Part shown: positions 9,733 to 17,985 of the stretch, in pieces | Layout of the letters: every line of letters starts with the position of its first letter | Position numbering within the stretch: the first letter of the stretch is position 1 | Assembly (NCBI RefSeq): GCF_947495675.1 | Contig: NZ_CANLZX010000006.1 | Location: 62,001-126,000, forward strand | Length of the DNA stretch: 64,000 bases | Reading direction: 5' to 3' | Source: an uncultured Algibacter sp. | GTDB taxonomy: Bacteria; Bacteroidota; Bacteroidia; Flavobacteriales; Flavobacteriaceae | Translations under genes and position numbers: made by a program | Notes under the pieces: generated by a model | Databases searched by the model: none | Seen by the model: only the letters and a program-made list of their open reading frames with translations | Told to the model about the DNA's origin: nothing

Positions 9733-10656
9733 CTATTTCCTTATATAAGTCAAAAAAGAAAACTCATGGTTATGGTTTTCATCTTTTTTATGAAAAGTAT
9801 TAGCAGCTTCTTTCCAAATAGCAGCATCTATTTTTGGAAAATATGTATCAGCATCAAAATTTTCGTGAACACGAGTCAATTCAATTTTATCTGCAATAGC
9901 CATAGCTTGTTTATAAATTTGTCCACCTCCAATAATAAAAGGTTGTGAATCACTTTTTGAAGCATCAATAGCATCTTCTAAACTATGAACTATAATAACA
10001 CCATCTGGAGCTTTATAATCTTTTTGTCGTGTTATTACAACATGTGTTCTATTAGGTAAAGGTTTTGGGAAACTTTCAAAAGTTTTACGCCCCATAATAA
10101 TATGATGACCGTTCGTTAATGATTTAAAACGTTTTAAATCATCACTTAAATGCCATATTAGTTTGTTTCCTAAACCAATAGCGTCGTTTTCTGCGGCCGC
10201 TACAATAATGGTAAGCCCTAATTTTTTGGCTGTATTTTGAGATTCTGTTTTAGTTATATTGTAAGCTTCACTTTTGGCTAAAACAGTTTCCTCTTTTACA
10301 AAACCAGCTTTTAGTTTTTCTATACGGTTTTGTTGTTTTGCTACTAATTTTTCTAATTGATCTTTTTCCCAGGTTTTACCCATAAACTTGTGGGTTATAA
10401 AAACATTAAAAAAGTGATATATAAATATAAAGAGCCATAAAATAATAGCGCTTAAAAACCATTCCTTACCAAAAGGTTTAAAATCTGGTGCAATGTTTAA
10501 AACTGTATTTGCAACAATTAAAAACACGCAACCTATTAAAAATAAAACAAAATGTACATACAAACGTTTTTTTTGTTTTATCCGTTTTTGAGCATTTTCA
10601 ATAAGCTCTAATTGGTCTTTATCTATTTGTGGTGTGGTTTTCTTTTTTCCGAACAT
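9733..10656 (-). CDS. folA: Dihydrofolate reductase with N-terminal 2TM membrane domain (fusion)
   Basis: 307 aa, about twice the usual DHFR length. Residues 1-120 match the 2TM domain: a basic amphipathic start, two membrane segments at about 33-52 and 67-88, and FMGKTWEKDQLEKLV. A linker leads into a complete DHFR domain from about residue 148: ISVAAA-like TIIVAAAENDAIG, IWHLSDDLKRFK (catalytic Asp173), IIMGRKTFESF and IIGGGQIYKQAM. It reduces dihydrofolate with NADPH, here presumably at the inner membrane. thyA, which makes dihydrofolate, lies 1.1 kb away on the same strand. Confidence 0.93.
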   Translation of the reverse strand: MFGKKKTTPQIDKDQLELIENAQKRIKQKKRLYVHFVLFLIGCVFLIVANTVLNIAPDFKPFGKEWFLSAIILWLFIFIYHFFNVFITHKFMGKTWEKDQLEKLVAKQQNRIEKLKAGFVKEETVLAKSEAYNITKTESQNTAKKLGLTIIVAAAENDAIGLGNKLIWHLSDDLKRFKSLTNGHHIIMGRKTFESFPKPLPNRTHVVITRQKDYKAPDGVIIVHSLEDAIDASKSDSQPFIIGGGQIYKQAMAIADKIELTRVHENFDADTYFPKIDAAIWKEAANTFHKKDENHNHEFSFLTYIRK

Positions 10657-10971
10657 ACTATTAAAATAACGACTGTAAAGTTAACTCTTTTTGTGAATTA
10701 TAAATATAATATTGAAATACTTAATAAAAGCAACTTTCCGAAAACGTTTTAGTTTCAAAATGTCCTGATAATCAGTATAAAACGTAATTTTTAAGTTGTT
10801 AATAAGATAATATTTATGCTAAATTATTGATTACTTTATTTTTTTGTAGAATACATATTGTCAAATTGATAATTTTTCAAAAGTAAAGAGTATTAAATAG
10901 TTGCGTGTTTTATTTTGTTTATAAATTTGCATTGTTGTAGAATATAAAAATAAATTTCAAAACATATAATT
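10657..10971. other. 315-bp intergenic region between divergent DHFR and CBM48 genes
   Basis: It contains no ORF of note. It holds the plus-strand promoter at 10901-10929. A minus-strand TACTTTTG (complement of 10878-10885) could serve the DHFR gene, but no TTG partner is visible and the leader would be over 200 nt. Confidence 0.5.
10901..10929 (+). promoter_or_regulatory. Bacteroidetes-type promoter for the CBM48 gene
   Basis: TTG (10901-10903), an 18-nt spacer, then TAAATTTG (10922-10929), an exact match to the flavobacterial consensus TTG-N17-23-TAnnTTTG. Expected start of transcription is near 10936, leaving a short leader before the ATG at 10972. Confidence 0.75.
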
Positions 10972-11268
10972 ATGGCCATTAAAAAACAATTTTTAAAAAG
11001 TAAACCAGTTTGTAAAGTAACTTTTTCAATCCCAGCTGAAGACGCAAAAAAAGTATCTGTTGTTGGATCTTTTAACGATTGGAATGCAAAAAAAGCACCA
11101 CTTAAAAAATTAAAAAACGGAACATTTAAAGGAACTGTAGATTTAGAATCAGGAAACTCTTATGAGTTTAAGTATGTTGTTGACGGTGTTTACGTTAATG
11201 ATGATGCTGCTGATGCTTATGCATGGAATGATTTTGCTGGTGCAGAAAACGGTGTTATAAACTTATAA
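10972..11268 (+). CDS. Stand-alone isoamylase-N / CBM48 (AMPK-beta-like glycogen-binding) protein
   Basis: 98 aa. Apart from a short basic N-terminus, the whole protein is one E-set domain: CKVTFSIPAEDAKKVSVVGSFNDWN (split here as residues 14-38), a lysine-rich strand, GTVDLESGNSYEFKYVVDG and AYAWNDFAGAENGVI. This is the fold that binds glycogen or starch in branching enzymes and AMPK beta. No catalytic domain or signal peptide is present, so it is probably a cytoplasmic glycan-binding or scaffold protein. It has its own promoter and terminator and is therefore monocistronic. Confidence 0.85.
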   Translation: MAIKKQFLKSKPVCKVTFSIPAEDAKKVSVVGSFNDWNAKKAPLKKLKNGTFKGTVDLESGNSYEFKYVVDGVYVNDDAADAYAWNDFAGAENGVINL

Positions 11269-11290
11269 TAACTTTAGAATAAACTTATTA

Positions 11291-11320
11291 AAAGAGCACC
11301 TCAATCGGGTGCTTTTTTTA
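11291..11320 (+). terminator. Intrinsic terminator after the CBM48 gene
   Basis: AGCACC (11295-11300) pairs with GGTGCT (11308-11313) over a 7-nt loop, followed by a run of seven T. Upstream A residues extend the stem against the T tract. It overlaps the end of the convergent TonB-domain gene by three bases. Confidence 0.9.
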
Positions 11321-11803
11321 TTTCTTATTTTTTTGGTTATTCTTATATAAAGAATTATCAATATTGAAAACTAATGGTAGCATATATGGCACCGTAACTG
11401 GTTTCCCTTTTTGATACCCAGGCTTGGTTAATTTTGGAATTAAATTAATAACCCTGAAAGCCTCTTCTTCTAATTTTTGGTGAGGTCCGGTTGCTTTAAT
11501 ATCTTTTATTTTTCCATTTTTATCAACCTTAAAAACAATATTGATTTTAACTTTACCGTCTGGTAAGCCTAAGTCTTTTGCTACGCTAATATTAAAGTTT
11601 TTTACTAAATGTTTTGCAATACCATTTGACATACATTTTTTTAATTCAATATTGCTAAGTTTTTTGTTACATCCTTTATAAATAGGTACTTGTTCTACAA
11701 TAGCAAAAGGTACTTCATTGTCATCTTGTGCTAATAGAAAGCTAGAAGAAATTAATAAGGCGGCTAAAAGTGAGTTTCTCAATATAATTAGTTTAAACAG
11801 CAA
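11318..11803 (-). CDS. Energy-transducer TonB C-terminal-domain protein
   Basis: 161 aa at most. After a signal peptide, the mature part has [20 protein letters not shown], the short Cys-containing prefix common in Flavobacteriaceae TonB-like proteins, then a TonB C-terminal domain ([26 protein letters not shown] split, about 88-150). No ATG exists in the N-terminal part. The listed start is a TTG at 11803 that overlaps thyA. A TTG at 11782 would give a cleaner signal peptide ([19 protein letters not shown]) and no overlap, and I find it more likely. It lacks the transmembrane-plus-Pro-rich layout of a full TonB. Confidence 0.8.
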   Translation of the reverse strand: MLFKLIILRNSLLAALLISSSFLLAQDDNEVPFAIVEQVPIYKGCNKKLSNIELKKCMSNGIAKHLVKNFNISVAKDLGLPDGKVKINIVFKVDKNGKIKDIKATGPHQKLEEEAFRVINLIPKLTKPGYQKGKPVTVPYMLPLVFNIDNSLYKNNQKNKK

Positions 11804-12617
11804 CTATTCCTTTAATATGTGGGTGCGGATTGTAATCAACCAATGTGAAATCCTTAAAATCAAAATCAAAAATATCTTTAATATCAGGATTAAGTATCAT
11901 TTTTGGTAAAGGGCGAATATCTCTTGATAATTGCAATTCTAATTGCTCATAATGGTTACTGTAAATATGTGCATCTCCAAAGGTGTGAATAAATTCTCCA
12001 GCTTCATAGCCACAGACTTGTGCCATCATCATTGTAAATAAAGCATAAGAAGCAATATTAAACGGTACACCTAAAAATATATCTGCACTACGTTGATATA
12101 GCTGGCAAGATAGTTTGCCATTAGCTACATAAAATTGAAAAAAAGCATGGCATGGAGGTAGCGCAGCTTTACCATTTGCTACATTCTCGCTAAAACTCTT
12201 TGAAGTGTCAGGTAATACCGAAGGATTCCATGCGGAAACTAGCATTCTACGACTATTAGGATTATTTTTTAATGCATCAATAACTTCTTTAATTTGGTCA
12301 ATTTCATCACCATTCCAGTTGCGCCATTGGTAACCGTAAACAGGGCCTAAATCGCCATTCTCATCTGCCCATTCGTTCCAAATACGCACACCATTTTCAG
12401 TAAGATATTTTGTATTGGTATCACCTTTTAAAAACCAAAGCAATTCATAAACAATAGATTTTAAATGCAATTTCTTGGTAGTTACCATTGGAAAACCTTC
12501 ACTTAAATCAAATCGCATTTGATGTCCAAAAACGCTTTTTGTTCCTGTGCCTGTTCGGTCTCCTTTTTCATTTCCGTTTTCTAAAACGTGTTTTACTAAG
12601 TCGTGATATTGTTTCAT
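11793..12617 (-). CDS. thyA: Thymidylate synthase
   Basis: 274 aa. Converts dUMP and methylene-tetrahydrofolate to dTMP and dihydrofolate in the cytoplasm. Folate/dUMP motifs RTGTGT (21-26), LWFLKGDTN (60-68), [12 protein letters not shown] (121-132), the active-site [13 protein letters not shown] (Cys156) and [13 protein letters not shown] are all present. The length is close to the 264 aa of enteric ThyA. With the DHFR fusion nearby on the same strand it completes the thymidylate cycle. Confidence 0.98.
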   Translation of the reverse strand: MKQYHDLVKHVLENGNEKGDRTGTGTKSVFGHQMRFDLSEGFPMVTTKKLHLKSIVYELLWFLKGDTNTKYLTENGVRIWNEWADENGDLGPVYGYQWRNWNGDEIDQIKEVIDALKNNPNSRRMLVSAWNPSVLPDTSKSFSENVANGKAALPPCHAFFQFYVANGKLSCQLYQRSADIFLGVPFNIASYALFTMMMAQVCGYEAGEFIHTFGDAHIYSNHYEQLELQLSRDIRPLPKMILNPDIKDIFDFDFKDFTLVDYNPHPHIKGIVAV

Positions 12618-12624
12618 AGGCCTT

Positions 12625-12644
12625 ATTCCAGCGAAAGCAGGAAT
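12625..12644. repeat. Small intergenic hairpin with ATTCC/GGAAT ends
   Basis: ATTCCAGC GAAA GCAGGAAT (12625-12644) folds on itself with one A-A mismatch around a GAAA loop. Similar short hairpins with ATTYCC/GGRAAT ends occur at 25931 and 34558, so it may belong to a dispersed palindrome family. It lies just upstream of thyA. Confidence 0.5.
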
Positions 12645-12744
12645 CTTGATAATAGTTAAATTTTAGCTGTAATAAGAACTTAAAACAGCGAAAACGAAAT
12701 TAAAAAAAATGATGGGTAGACTTTAAGATTTGAATATGATAATA

Positions 12745-12767
12745 TTAAAAAGTTATTAACTTTTTAA
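12745..12767 (-). terminator. Perfect AT-rich hairpin after the nucleoside transporter gene
   Basis: TTAAAAAGTT (12745-12754) and AACTTTTTAA (12758-12767) are perfectly complementary over a 3-nt loop, 28 bp past the minus-strand stop at 12796. It resembles a weak intrinsic terminator. Confidence 0.5.
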
Positions 12768-12795
12768 ATAAAAATCTAGCAAATGGAATAATTAA

Positions 12796-14325
12796 TTAAC
12801 CTATTATCATCCCTGCTATAGTTGCAGAAATTAATGAGGCTATAGTTCCGCCAATAAGTGCTTTCATACCAAATTTTGAAAGTGTTTTACGTTGCCCTGG
12901 TGCTAAAGAACCAATTCCACCAATTTGAATGCCAATAGAAGCAAAATTTGCAAATCCACAAAGCATGTAAGTAGCCATAATTATAGATTTTTCATAATTT
13001 AGATGTATAGAATTAGTTACATCTTTTAAATCTCTTAATTGTATATAGCCAATAAACTCACTAGCGGCTAATTTAATACCTAATAATTGTCCCATTAAAG
13101 CCATATCTTCTTTGGCTACACCAATTAGCCACATGAGTGGAGCAAAAACGTAACCTAAAATAAGCTCAATGGATAAATTCTCGTAAGTTGTATTAGAAGC
13201 TATCCAACCGTTAATACTTGTAACATCCCCAACCCAGCCTAGTATACCATTAAACATGGCTATAAATGCTACAAAAACTAAAAGCATAGCACCAACATTT
13301 ACCGCCAGTTTTAAACCTTCTGTAGTTCCGTTAGCAATAGCATCTAAAAAATTTGATCCTATTTTTTCTTGAGAAACAGATACATCTGTATTTACGTTTT
13401 CGGTTTGTGGATATAATATTTTAGATATTACAATAGCACCTGGAGCAGCCATTACAGATGCAGCTAATAAATGTTTAGCATAAAACAACCTTAATGCAGC
13501 ATCATCGCCTCCAAGAAAGCCTATATATGCAGCAAGTACAGCACCTGCAACGGTAGCCATACCACCAATCATAACGAGTAGCATCTCTGACTTATTCATT
13601 TTCTCTAAATAGGCTTTTATTAAAAGTGGTGCTTCGGTTTGTCCTAAAAAAATGTTTCCGGCAACGCTTAAACTTTCAGCTCCTGATATTTTTAAAGCTT
13701 TAGATAGTAACCAAGCCATAGCTTTTACTACTTTTTGGATAATACCTAGATAAAATAATACAGAAGTAAGTGCAGAGAAGAATATAATGGTTGGCAATAC
13801 TTGAAAGGCAAAAATGAACCCAAAAGTATCCATATCTACAACTAAACCTTCAAATAAGAATTTACTACCAGCTCTTGTAAAGTCTAAAACACTTACAAAT
13901 AAGCCACCTATAAATTCAAAAAGGGTCTTTATAAATTCAACTTTTAATACTCCAATGGCTATAAGCAACTGAAAAGCTAAACCAATTCCAACAATTTTCC
14001 AATCAATAGCTTTTCTATTACTACTAAAAAGAAAGGCTACAAATATTAAGGTTATCATACCAAGAACACCACGCCATAAACTATTAATTGAAAATCCTTG
14101 ACTAGGAATGATAGTGTTTTCAGCTTCTTTAACAGAAGAAGTTTCTGAAGTCTCTGTTTTTACAGTTTCTGAAAAATTAATGTTAGTCGAGTCTATTAAA
14201 ATAGTTTCTGTTTGTGAAACAGTCTCTATGTTATTAATTTCAACTGTTTTATTTAAATCTTGAGCTATACTTGTTGTAGTGAAAGATAATAATATAGCAA
14301 CAATGAGTAAAAACAGGTTTTTCAT
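12796..14325 (-). CDS. Concentrative nucleoside transporter (NupC/CNT family)
   Basis: 509 aa. The C-terminal about 415 residues are a CNT transporter: a NupC N-terminal motif, FQVLPTIIFFSALTSVLFYLG, SLSVAGNIFLGQTEAPLLIK (QTEAP is the nucleoside-binding signature) and GFANFASIGIQIGGIG near the end. It imports nucleosides with Na+ or H+. It is unusual in having about 90 extra N-terminal residues: a cleavable signal-like segment ending near SIAQ, and a Thr/Ser/Glu-rich linker. It is the neighbour of thyA, which fits thymidine or other nucleoside salvage. Confidence 0.92.
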   Translation of the reverse strand: MKNLFLLIVAILLSFTTTSIAQDLNKTVEINNIETVSQTETILIDSTNINFSETVKTETSETSSVKEAENTIIPSQGFSINSLWRGVLGMITLIFVAFLFSSNRKAIDWKIVGIGLAFQLLIAIGVLKVEFIKTLFEFIGGLFVSVLDFTRAGSKFLFEGLVVDMDTFGFIFAFQVLPTIIFFSALTSVLFYLGIIQKVVKAMAWLLSKALKISGAESLSVAGNIFLGQTEAPLLIKAYLEKMNKSEMLLVMIGGMATVAGAVLAAYIGFLGGDDAALRLFYAKHLLAASVMAAPGAIVISKILYPQTENVNTDVSVSQEKIGSNFLDAIANGTTEGLKLAVNVGAMLLVFVAFIAMFNGILGWVGDVTSINGWIASNTTYENLSIELILGYVFAPLMWLIGVAKEDMALMGQLLGIKLAASEFIGYIQLRDLKDVTNSIHLNYEKSIIMATYMLCGFANFASIGIQIGGIGSLAPGQRKTLSKFGMKALIGGTIASLISATIAGMIIG

Positions 14326-14340
14326 AATAAAATTTAAAAG

Positions 14341-14964
14341 TTATTCTCGTTTTGAAATTTCATCACGAATATGAGCTGCTTTTTCATAGTCCTCATTTGT
14401 AACAGCTTCTTCAAGTAAAGTTTTAAGTTCTTCTAAAGTTTTACCTTTAAAATTTTCACTAGGCTCATTAGGTTCCAACTCATTAGCAACTAACTCATCC
14501 ATTAAAATACTATCTTGAGTTTCATCTTCTTCATCTTCCTTTTTCGGATTCACTTTTAAGTAAATACCTGCTTTGTCAAGTATGTTTTTGTAAGTAAAAA
14601 TAGGAGCTTGAAAGCGTAATGCTAAGGCAATAGCATCACTTGTTCTGGCATCAATAATTTCCTCAATTTTATCGCGTTCACAAATTAAACTAGAATAGAA
14701 TACTCCATCAACTAGTTTATGGATTATCACTTGCTTGACAACAATATCAAATCTATCAGCAAAATTTTTGAATAAATCGTGTGTTAATGGCCTTGGAGGG
14801 CTAATTTCCTTTTCTAAAGCAATAGCAATAGACTGCGCTTCAAAAGCACCAATAACAATTGGCAATTTGCGATCGCCATCTACTTCATTTAAAATTAAGG
14901 CATAAGCCCCATTTTGTGTTTGGCTATAAGAAATGCCTTTTATATTTAATCTTACTAAACTCAT
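14341..14964 (-). CDS. Bifunctional nuclease (DUF151) family protein with UVR motif
   Basis: 207 aa. Residues 1-135 form the DUF151 domain: LPIVIGAFEAQSIAIALE, PPRPLTHDLF and DARTSDAIALALRFQAPIF. After an acidic linker, residues about 172-205 form a UVR (UvrB/UvrC) helix-hairpin, LEELKTLLEEAVTNEDYEKA. The mycobacterial homologue is reported to cleave DNA and RNA; the role in this group is unproven. It is followed by the nucleoside transporter 15 bp downstream, so the two are likely co-transcribed. Confidence 0.9.
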   Translation of the reverse strand: MSLVRLNIKGISYSQTQNGAYALILNEVDGDRKLPIVIGAFEAQSIAIALEKEISPPRPLTHDLFKNFADRFDIVVKQVIIHKLVDGVFYSSLICERDKIEEIIDARTSDAIALALRFQAPIFTYKNILDKAGIYLKVNPKKEDEEDETQDSILMDELVANELEPNEPSENFKGKTLEELKTLLEEAVTNEDYEKAAHIRDEISKRE

Positions 14965-14981
14965 AATTTATTAAAAACGCA

Positions 14982-15055
14982 AAGAACTGCTTAAATTAGA
15001 ACTTAACCAACTGCACAAGGCATATTAAGTTAAAATGCTAATTTAAGCAGTTCTT
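14982..15055 (-). repeat. Large hairpin, 18-bp perfect stem with nested 7-bp stem
   Basis: AAGAACTGCTTAAATTAG (14982-14999) is perfectly complementary to 15038-15055. Immediately inside, AACTTAA (15000-15006) pairs with TTAAGTT (15025-15031). It lies just after the minus-strand etfA stop and before the DUF151 gene. Read on the minus strand it is followed by TGCGTTTTT, so it may terminate etfBA, but the long stem is also compatible with a small palindromic repeat element. Confidence 0.7.
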
Positions 15056-15070
15056 AAGTACTACACAAAA

Positions 15071-16030
15071 TTATTGCTGTGCTTTGAATGCTTTTAATTT
15101 TTCAATAAGTTCTGGAACCACTTGAAAAGCATCACCAACCACTCCATAATCAGCAGCTTTAAAGAAAGGAGCTTCAGGATCTGTATTAATTACTACTTTT
15201 ACTTTTGAAGCATTAATTCCAGCTAAATGTTGAATGGCACCAGAAATTCCTATCGCTATATATAAATTTGATGCTACAGGTTTTCCTGTTTGTCCTACGT
15301 GTTCGCTATGTGGTCTCCAACCTAAATCTGAAACAGGTTTAGAGCATGCGGTAGCAGCACCTAAAACATCGGCTAATTCTTCAACCATACCCCAATTTTC
15401 TGGGCCTTTTAGTCCACGACCAGCTGATACTACTATTTCTGCATCAGCAATGGTCACTTTGTCAGAAGCTTTGTCAACCGACTCAACAGTTACTCCAAGT
15501 TCTGGAATTGAAGGATCGAAATCTTCTGTAGTAGCGCTACTAGTATTTTCAACTAAACCAAATGCATTATTTGAAACACCAACAATTTTTACATCGGTAT
15601 TAATTTGGGTGTTTTCAAAAGCTTTATTTGTAAAAGCTGTACGTTTTACTGTAAATGGACTTGTGTTAGAAGGTATTTCTACAACATTTGAAGCATAACC
15701 GGCATTTAAACCAATTGCTAATAGGGGAGCCAAATATTTACTGTCTGCACTAGAGCTAACAATAACAACTTTTACATCTTCTTTTTCCGCTGCTTGTTTA
15801 ATAGCAGATGCATAAGCATTTGCATTAAAATTTCCAAGTTGCGTATTTGTTATATTTAACACTTTATCGACGCCATAATTACCTAAGCTTGTGGTGTCGT
15901 TAGCATTTATAGCAACTGCTGTAACTGTAGTTCCTAATTGATTAGCAACCGCTTTTGCATAAGAAGCTACTTCGAAAGCCGCTTTTTTAAAAGCACCTTG
16001 TTCTGATTCTGTATATACTAAAACTGACAT
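15071..16030 (-). CDS. etfA: Electron transfer flavoprotein, alpha subunit
   Basis: 319 aa. Binds the FAD of the ETF heterodimer, which collects electrons from acyl-CoA and other dehydrogenases. The C-terminal FAD-binding half is complete: SAGRGLKGPENWGMVEELAD (about 202-221), ATACSKPVSDLGW, HVGQTGKPVASNLYIAIGIS (GQTG contacts FAD) and NTDPEAPFFKAADYGVVGD. The N-terminal half is the variable ETF domain. The gene follows etfB by 12 bp. ETF:quinone oxidoreductase and acyl-CoA dehydrogenases are not in this window. Confidence 0.97.
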   Translation of the reverse strand: MSVLVYTESEQGAFKKAAFEVASYAKAVANQLGTTVTAVAINANDTTSLGNYGVDKVLNITNTQLGNFNANAYASAIKQAAEKEDVKVVIVSSSADSKYLAPLLAIGLNAGYASNVVEIPSNTSPFTVKRTAFTNKAFENTQINTDVKIVGVSNNAFGLVENTSSATTEDFDPSIPELGVTVESVDKASDKVTIADAEIVVSAGRGLKGPENWGMVEELADVLGAATACSKPVSDLGWRPHSEHVGQTGKPVASNLYIAIGISGAIQHLAGINASKVKVVINTDPEAPFFKAADYGVVGDAFQVVPELIEKLKAFKAQQ

Positions 16031-16042
16031 ATTTTTATTTTT

Positions 16043-16789
16043 TTAAATCACTTTGGCTTCATTATGAAGCAAGCTTACTAATTCGTCTAAATTATCTGAA
16101 GATACTAATGTTACGGCTCCTTTTGGAGTTGGTTTTAAAAACGAGACAGAAGTCGTTTCGGCATTAACATCAATAGGTTCTACAACATTTAAAGGTTTTT
16201 TACGAGCCATCATAATACCTCTCATATTTGGAATTCGTAAATCACTTTCTTCAACTAATCCTTTTTGGCCTCCAATTACTAAAGGAAGAGAAGTTGCAAC
16301 AGTTTCTTTACCGCCATCAATTTCTCTGGTTGCTTTAACAGAAGTACCATCAACTTCTAAACCAATACAATTATTTACAAAGTTGGCATTAATTAATCCG
16401 GCAATCATACCTGGAACCATACCACCATTGTAATCAATAGATTCACGACCAGCAATTACTAAATCGTAACCACCAGTATTTATAACGTTTGCTAATTGTT
16501 TTGCCACAGAAAAACCATCTGTAGCAGTTGTGTTAACTCTTATAGCTTCGTCGGCACCTATTGCTAAAGCTTTACGCAATGTAGGTTCGGTTTCAGCACC
16601 ACCAACATTTATAACAGCAACAGAAGCACCTTGTTTTTCTTTAAACCACATGGCACGTGTTAAACCAAATTCATCATTTGGGTTAATTACAAACTGCACA
16701 CCATTAGTATCAAATTTAGTATCATTATCACTAAAATTGATTTTAGAAGTAGTGTCTGGCACGTGACTTATACACACTAATATTTTCAT
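16043..16789 (-). CDS. etfB: Electron transfer flavoprotein, beta subunit
   Basis: 248 aa. Partner of etfA; it holds AMP in the non-bifurcating forms. The family signature is present as VPDTTSKINF near the N-terminus, NPNDEFGLTRAMWFK (37-51), VIAGRESIDYNGGMVPGMIA and LPLVIGGQKGLVEESDLRIPNMRGIMMARKK (split: residues about 174-204). First gene of the pair and divergent from pdhB; the 155-bp gap carries the pdhB promoter. Confidence 0.97.
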   Translation of the reverse strand: MKILVCISHVPDTTSKINFSDNDTKFDTNGVQFVINPNDEFGLTRAMWFKEKQGASVAVINVGGAETEPTLRKALAIGADEAIRVNTTATDGFSVAKQLANVINTGGYDLVIAGRESIDYNGGMVPGMIAGLINANFVNNCIGLEVDGTSVKATREIDGGKETVATSLPLVIGGQKGLVEESDLRIPNMRGIMMARKKPLNVVEPIDVNAETTSVSFLKPTPKGAVTLVSSDNLDELVSLLHNEAKVI

Positions 16790-16887
16790 TTTATTATAAA
16801 TTTAGATGTCTTATTTTTTTCAGTTTACGAAGTTAATTATAAAATTCTGAATATTTACTATGCACGCATAATAAATATTAAAAAAAC

Positions 16888-16921
16888 TTGTAAGACTGTA
16901 ACTCATTTATTGTTATTTTTG
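16888..16921 (+). promoter_or_regulatory. Bacteroidetes-type promoter for pdhB
   Basis: TTG at 16888-16890, a 23-nt spacer, then TATTTTTG (16914-16921), an exact TAnnTTTG box. Transcription should start near 16928, giving a leader of about 17 nt before the ATG at 16945. Confidence 0.7.
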
Positions 16922-16944
16922 CTATTCGAAACAATACACAATAA

Positions 16945-17922
16945 ATGAAGACAATTCAATTTAGAGAAGCTATTTGCGAAGCAATGAGCGAAGAAATGCG
17001 CAGAGACGAAAGCGTATACTTAATGGGCGAGGAAGTAGCAGAATACAATGGTGCTTACAAGGCATCAAAAGGCATGTTAGATGAGTTTGGTGCGAAACGA
17101 GTAATTGATACACCTATTGCAGAACTAGGTTTTGCAGGTATTGCTGTTGGTTCTACAATGACAGGTAATAGACCTATTGTAGAATATATGACCTTTAACT
17201 TTTCTTTAGTTGGTATTGATCAAATAATAAGTAATGCAGCTAAAATTCGTCAAATGTCTGGTGGTCAGTTTAAATGTCCTATCGTTTTTAGGGGGCCAAC
17301 AGGTTCTGCAGGACAATTAGGAGCAACGCATTCACAAGCATTCGAAAGTTGGTTTGCAAACACTCCAGGATTAAAAGTGGTTGTGCCATCAAACCCATAC
17401 GATGCAAAGGGATTGTTGAAAGCTGCTATTCGTGATGACGATCCAGTTATTTTTATGGAAAGTGAGCAAATGTATGGTGATAAAGGTGAAGTGCCAGAAG
17501 GTGAATATATTATACCAATTGGTGTTGCTGATATTAAACGTGAAGGAACTGATGTAACCATTGTATCTTTTGGAAAAATTATAAAAGAAGCTTATAAGGC
17601 TGCTGATGAATTAGAAAAAGAAGGAATCTCTTGTGAAATCATAGATTTACGTACGGTTCGTCCAATGGATAGAAAAGCCATTGTAGAGTCTGTAAAGAAA
17701 ACAAACAGATTAGTAGTTTTAGAAGAAGCATGGCCATTTGGAAATGTAGCAACAGAGATTACTTATTTAGTACAATCTGAAGCATTTGATTATTTAGATG
17801 CTCCAGTTGTTAGAATTAATACTGCCGATACACCTGCAGCTTATTCGCCTGTTTTAATGGAAGAATGGTTGCCAGATTATACAGAAGTAATCAAAGCAGT
17901 AAAAAAAGTAATGTATAAATAA
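16945..17922 (+). CDS. pdhB: Pyruvate dehydrogenase E1 component, beta subunit
   Basis: 325 aa. The thiamine-diphosphate E1 beta subunit of the pyruvate dehydrogenase complex. It has FREAICEAMSEEMRRDE, VYLMGEEVAEYNGAYKASKG, DTPIAELGFAGIAVG and the C-terminal transketolase domain with EEAWPFGNVATEI. Length and start are normal for PdhB of heterotetrameric E1. It has its own promoter and terminator, and the alpha subunit and E2 are not adjacent. Closely related branched-chain E1 beta subunits are the main alternative. Confidence 0.93.
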   Translation: MKTIQFREAICEAMSEEMRRDESVYLMGEEVAEYNGAYKASKGMLDEFGAKRVIDTPIAELGFAGIAVGSTMTGNRPIVEYMTFNFSLVGIDQIISNAAKIRQMSGGQFKCPIVFRGPTGSAGQLGATHSQAFESWFANTPGLKVVVPSNPYDAKGLLKAAIRDDDPVIFMESEQMYGDKGEVPEGEYIIPIGVADIKREGTDVTIVSFGKIIKEAYKAADELEKEGISCEIIDLRTVRPMDRKAIVESVKKTNRLVVLEEAWPFGNVATEITYLVQSEAFDYLDAPVVRINTADTPAAYSPVLMEEWLPDYTEVIKAVKKVMYK

Positions 17923-17944
17923 AATAACCTTTTTTACGTTATAT

Positions 17945-17980
17945 AAACTTCATTAGCACGATTGTTGATGAAGTTTTTTT
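17945..17980 (+). terminator. Intrinsic terminator after pdhB
   Basis: AAACTTCAT (17945-17953) pairs with ATGAAGTTT (17968-17976) over a 14-nt loop, followed by a run of T to 17980. It overlaps the TTG at 17962 that opens the next frame, which argues for the downstream ATG at 17986 as that gene's start. Confidence 0.85.
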
Positions 17981-17985
17981 GTATT

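Noticed and set aside
15234-15698. 154-codon plus-strand ORF opposite etfA
   Set aside because: It lies wholly inside etfA, which has complete family motifs. The ORF sequence is low in recognisable structure and is a shadow frame.
17962-17985. TTG at 17962 as the start of the DUF5686 gene
   Set aside because: It falls inside the pdhB terminator hairpin, and the ATG at 17986 gives a proper signal peptide.
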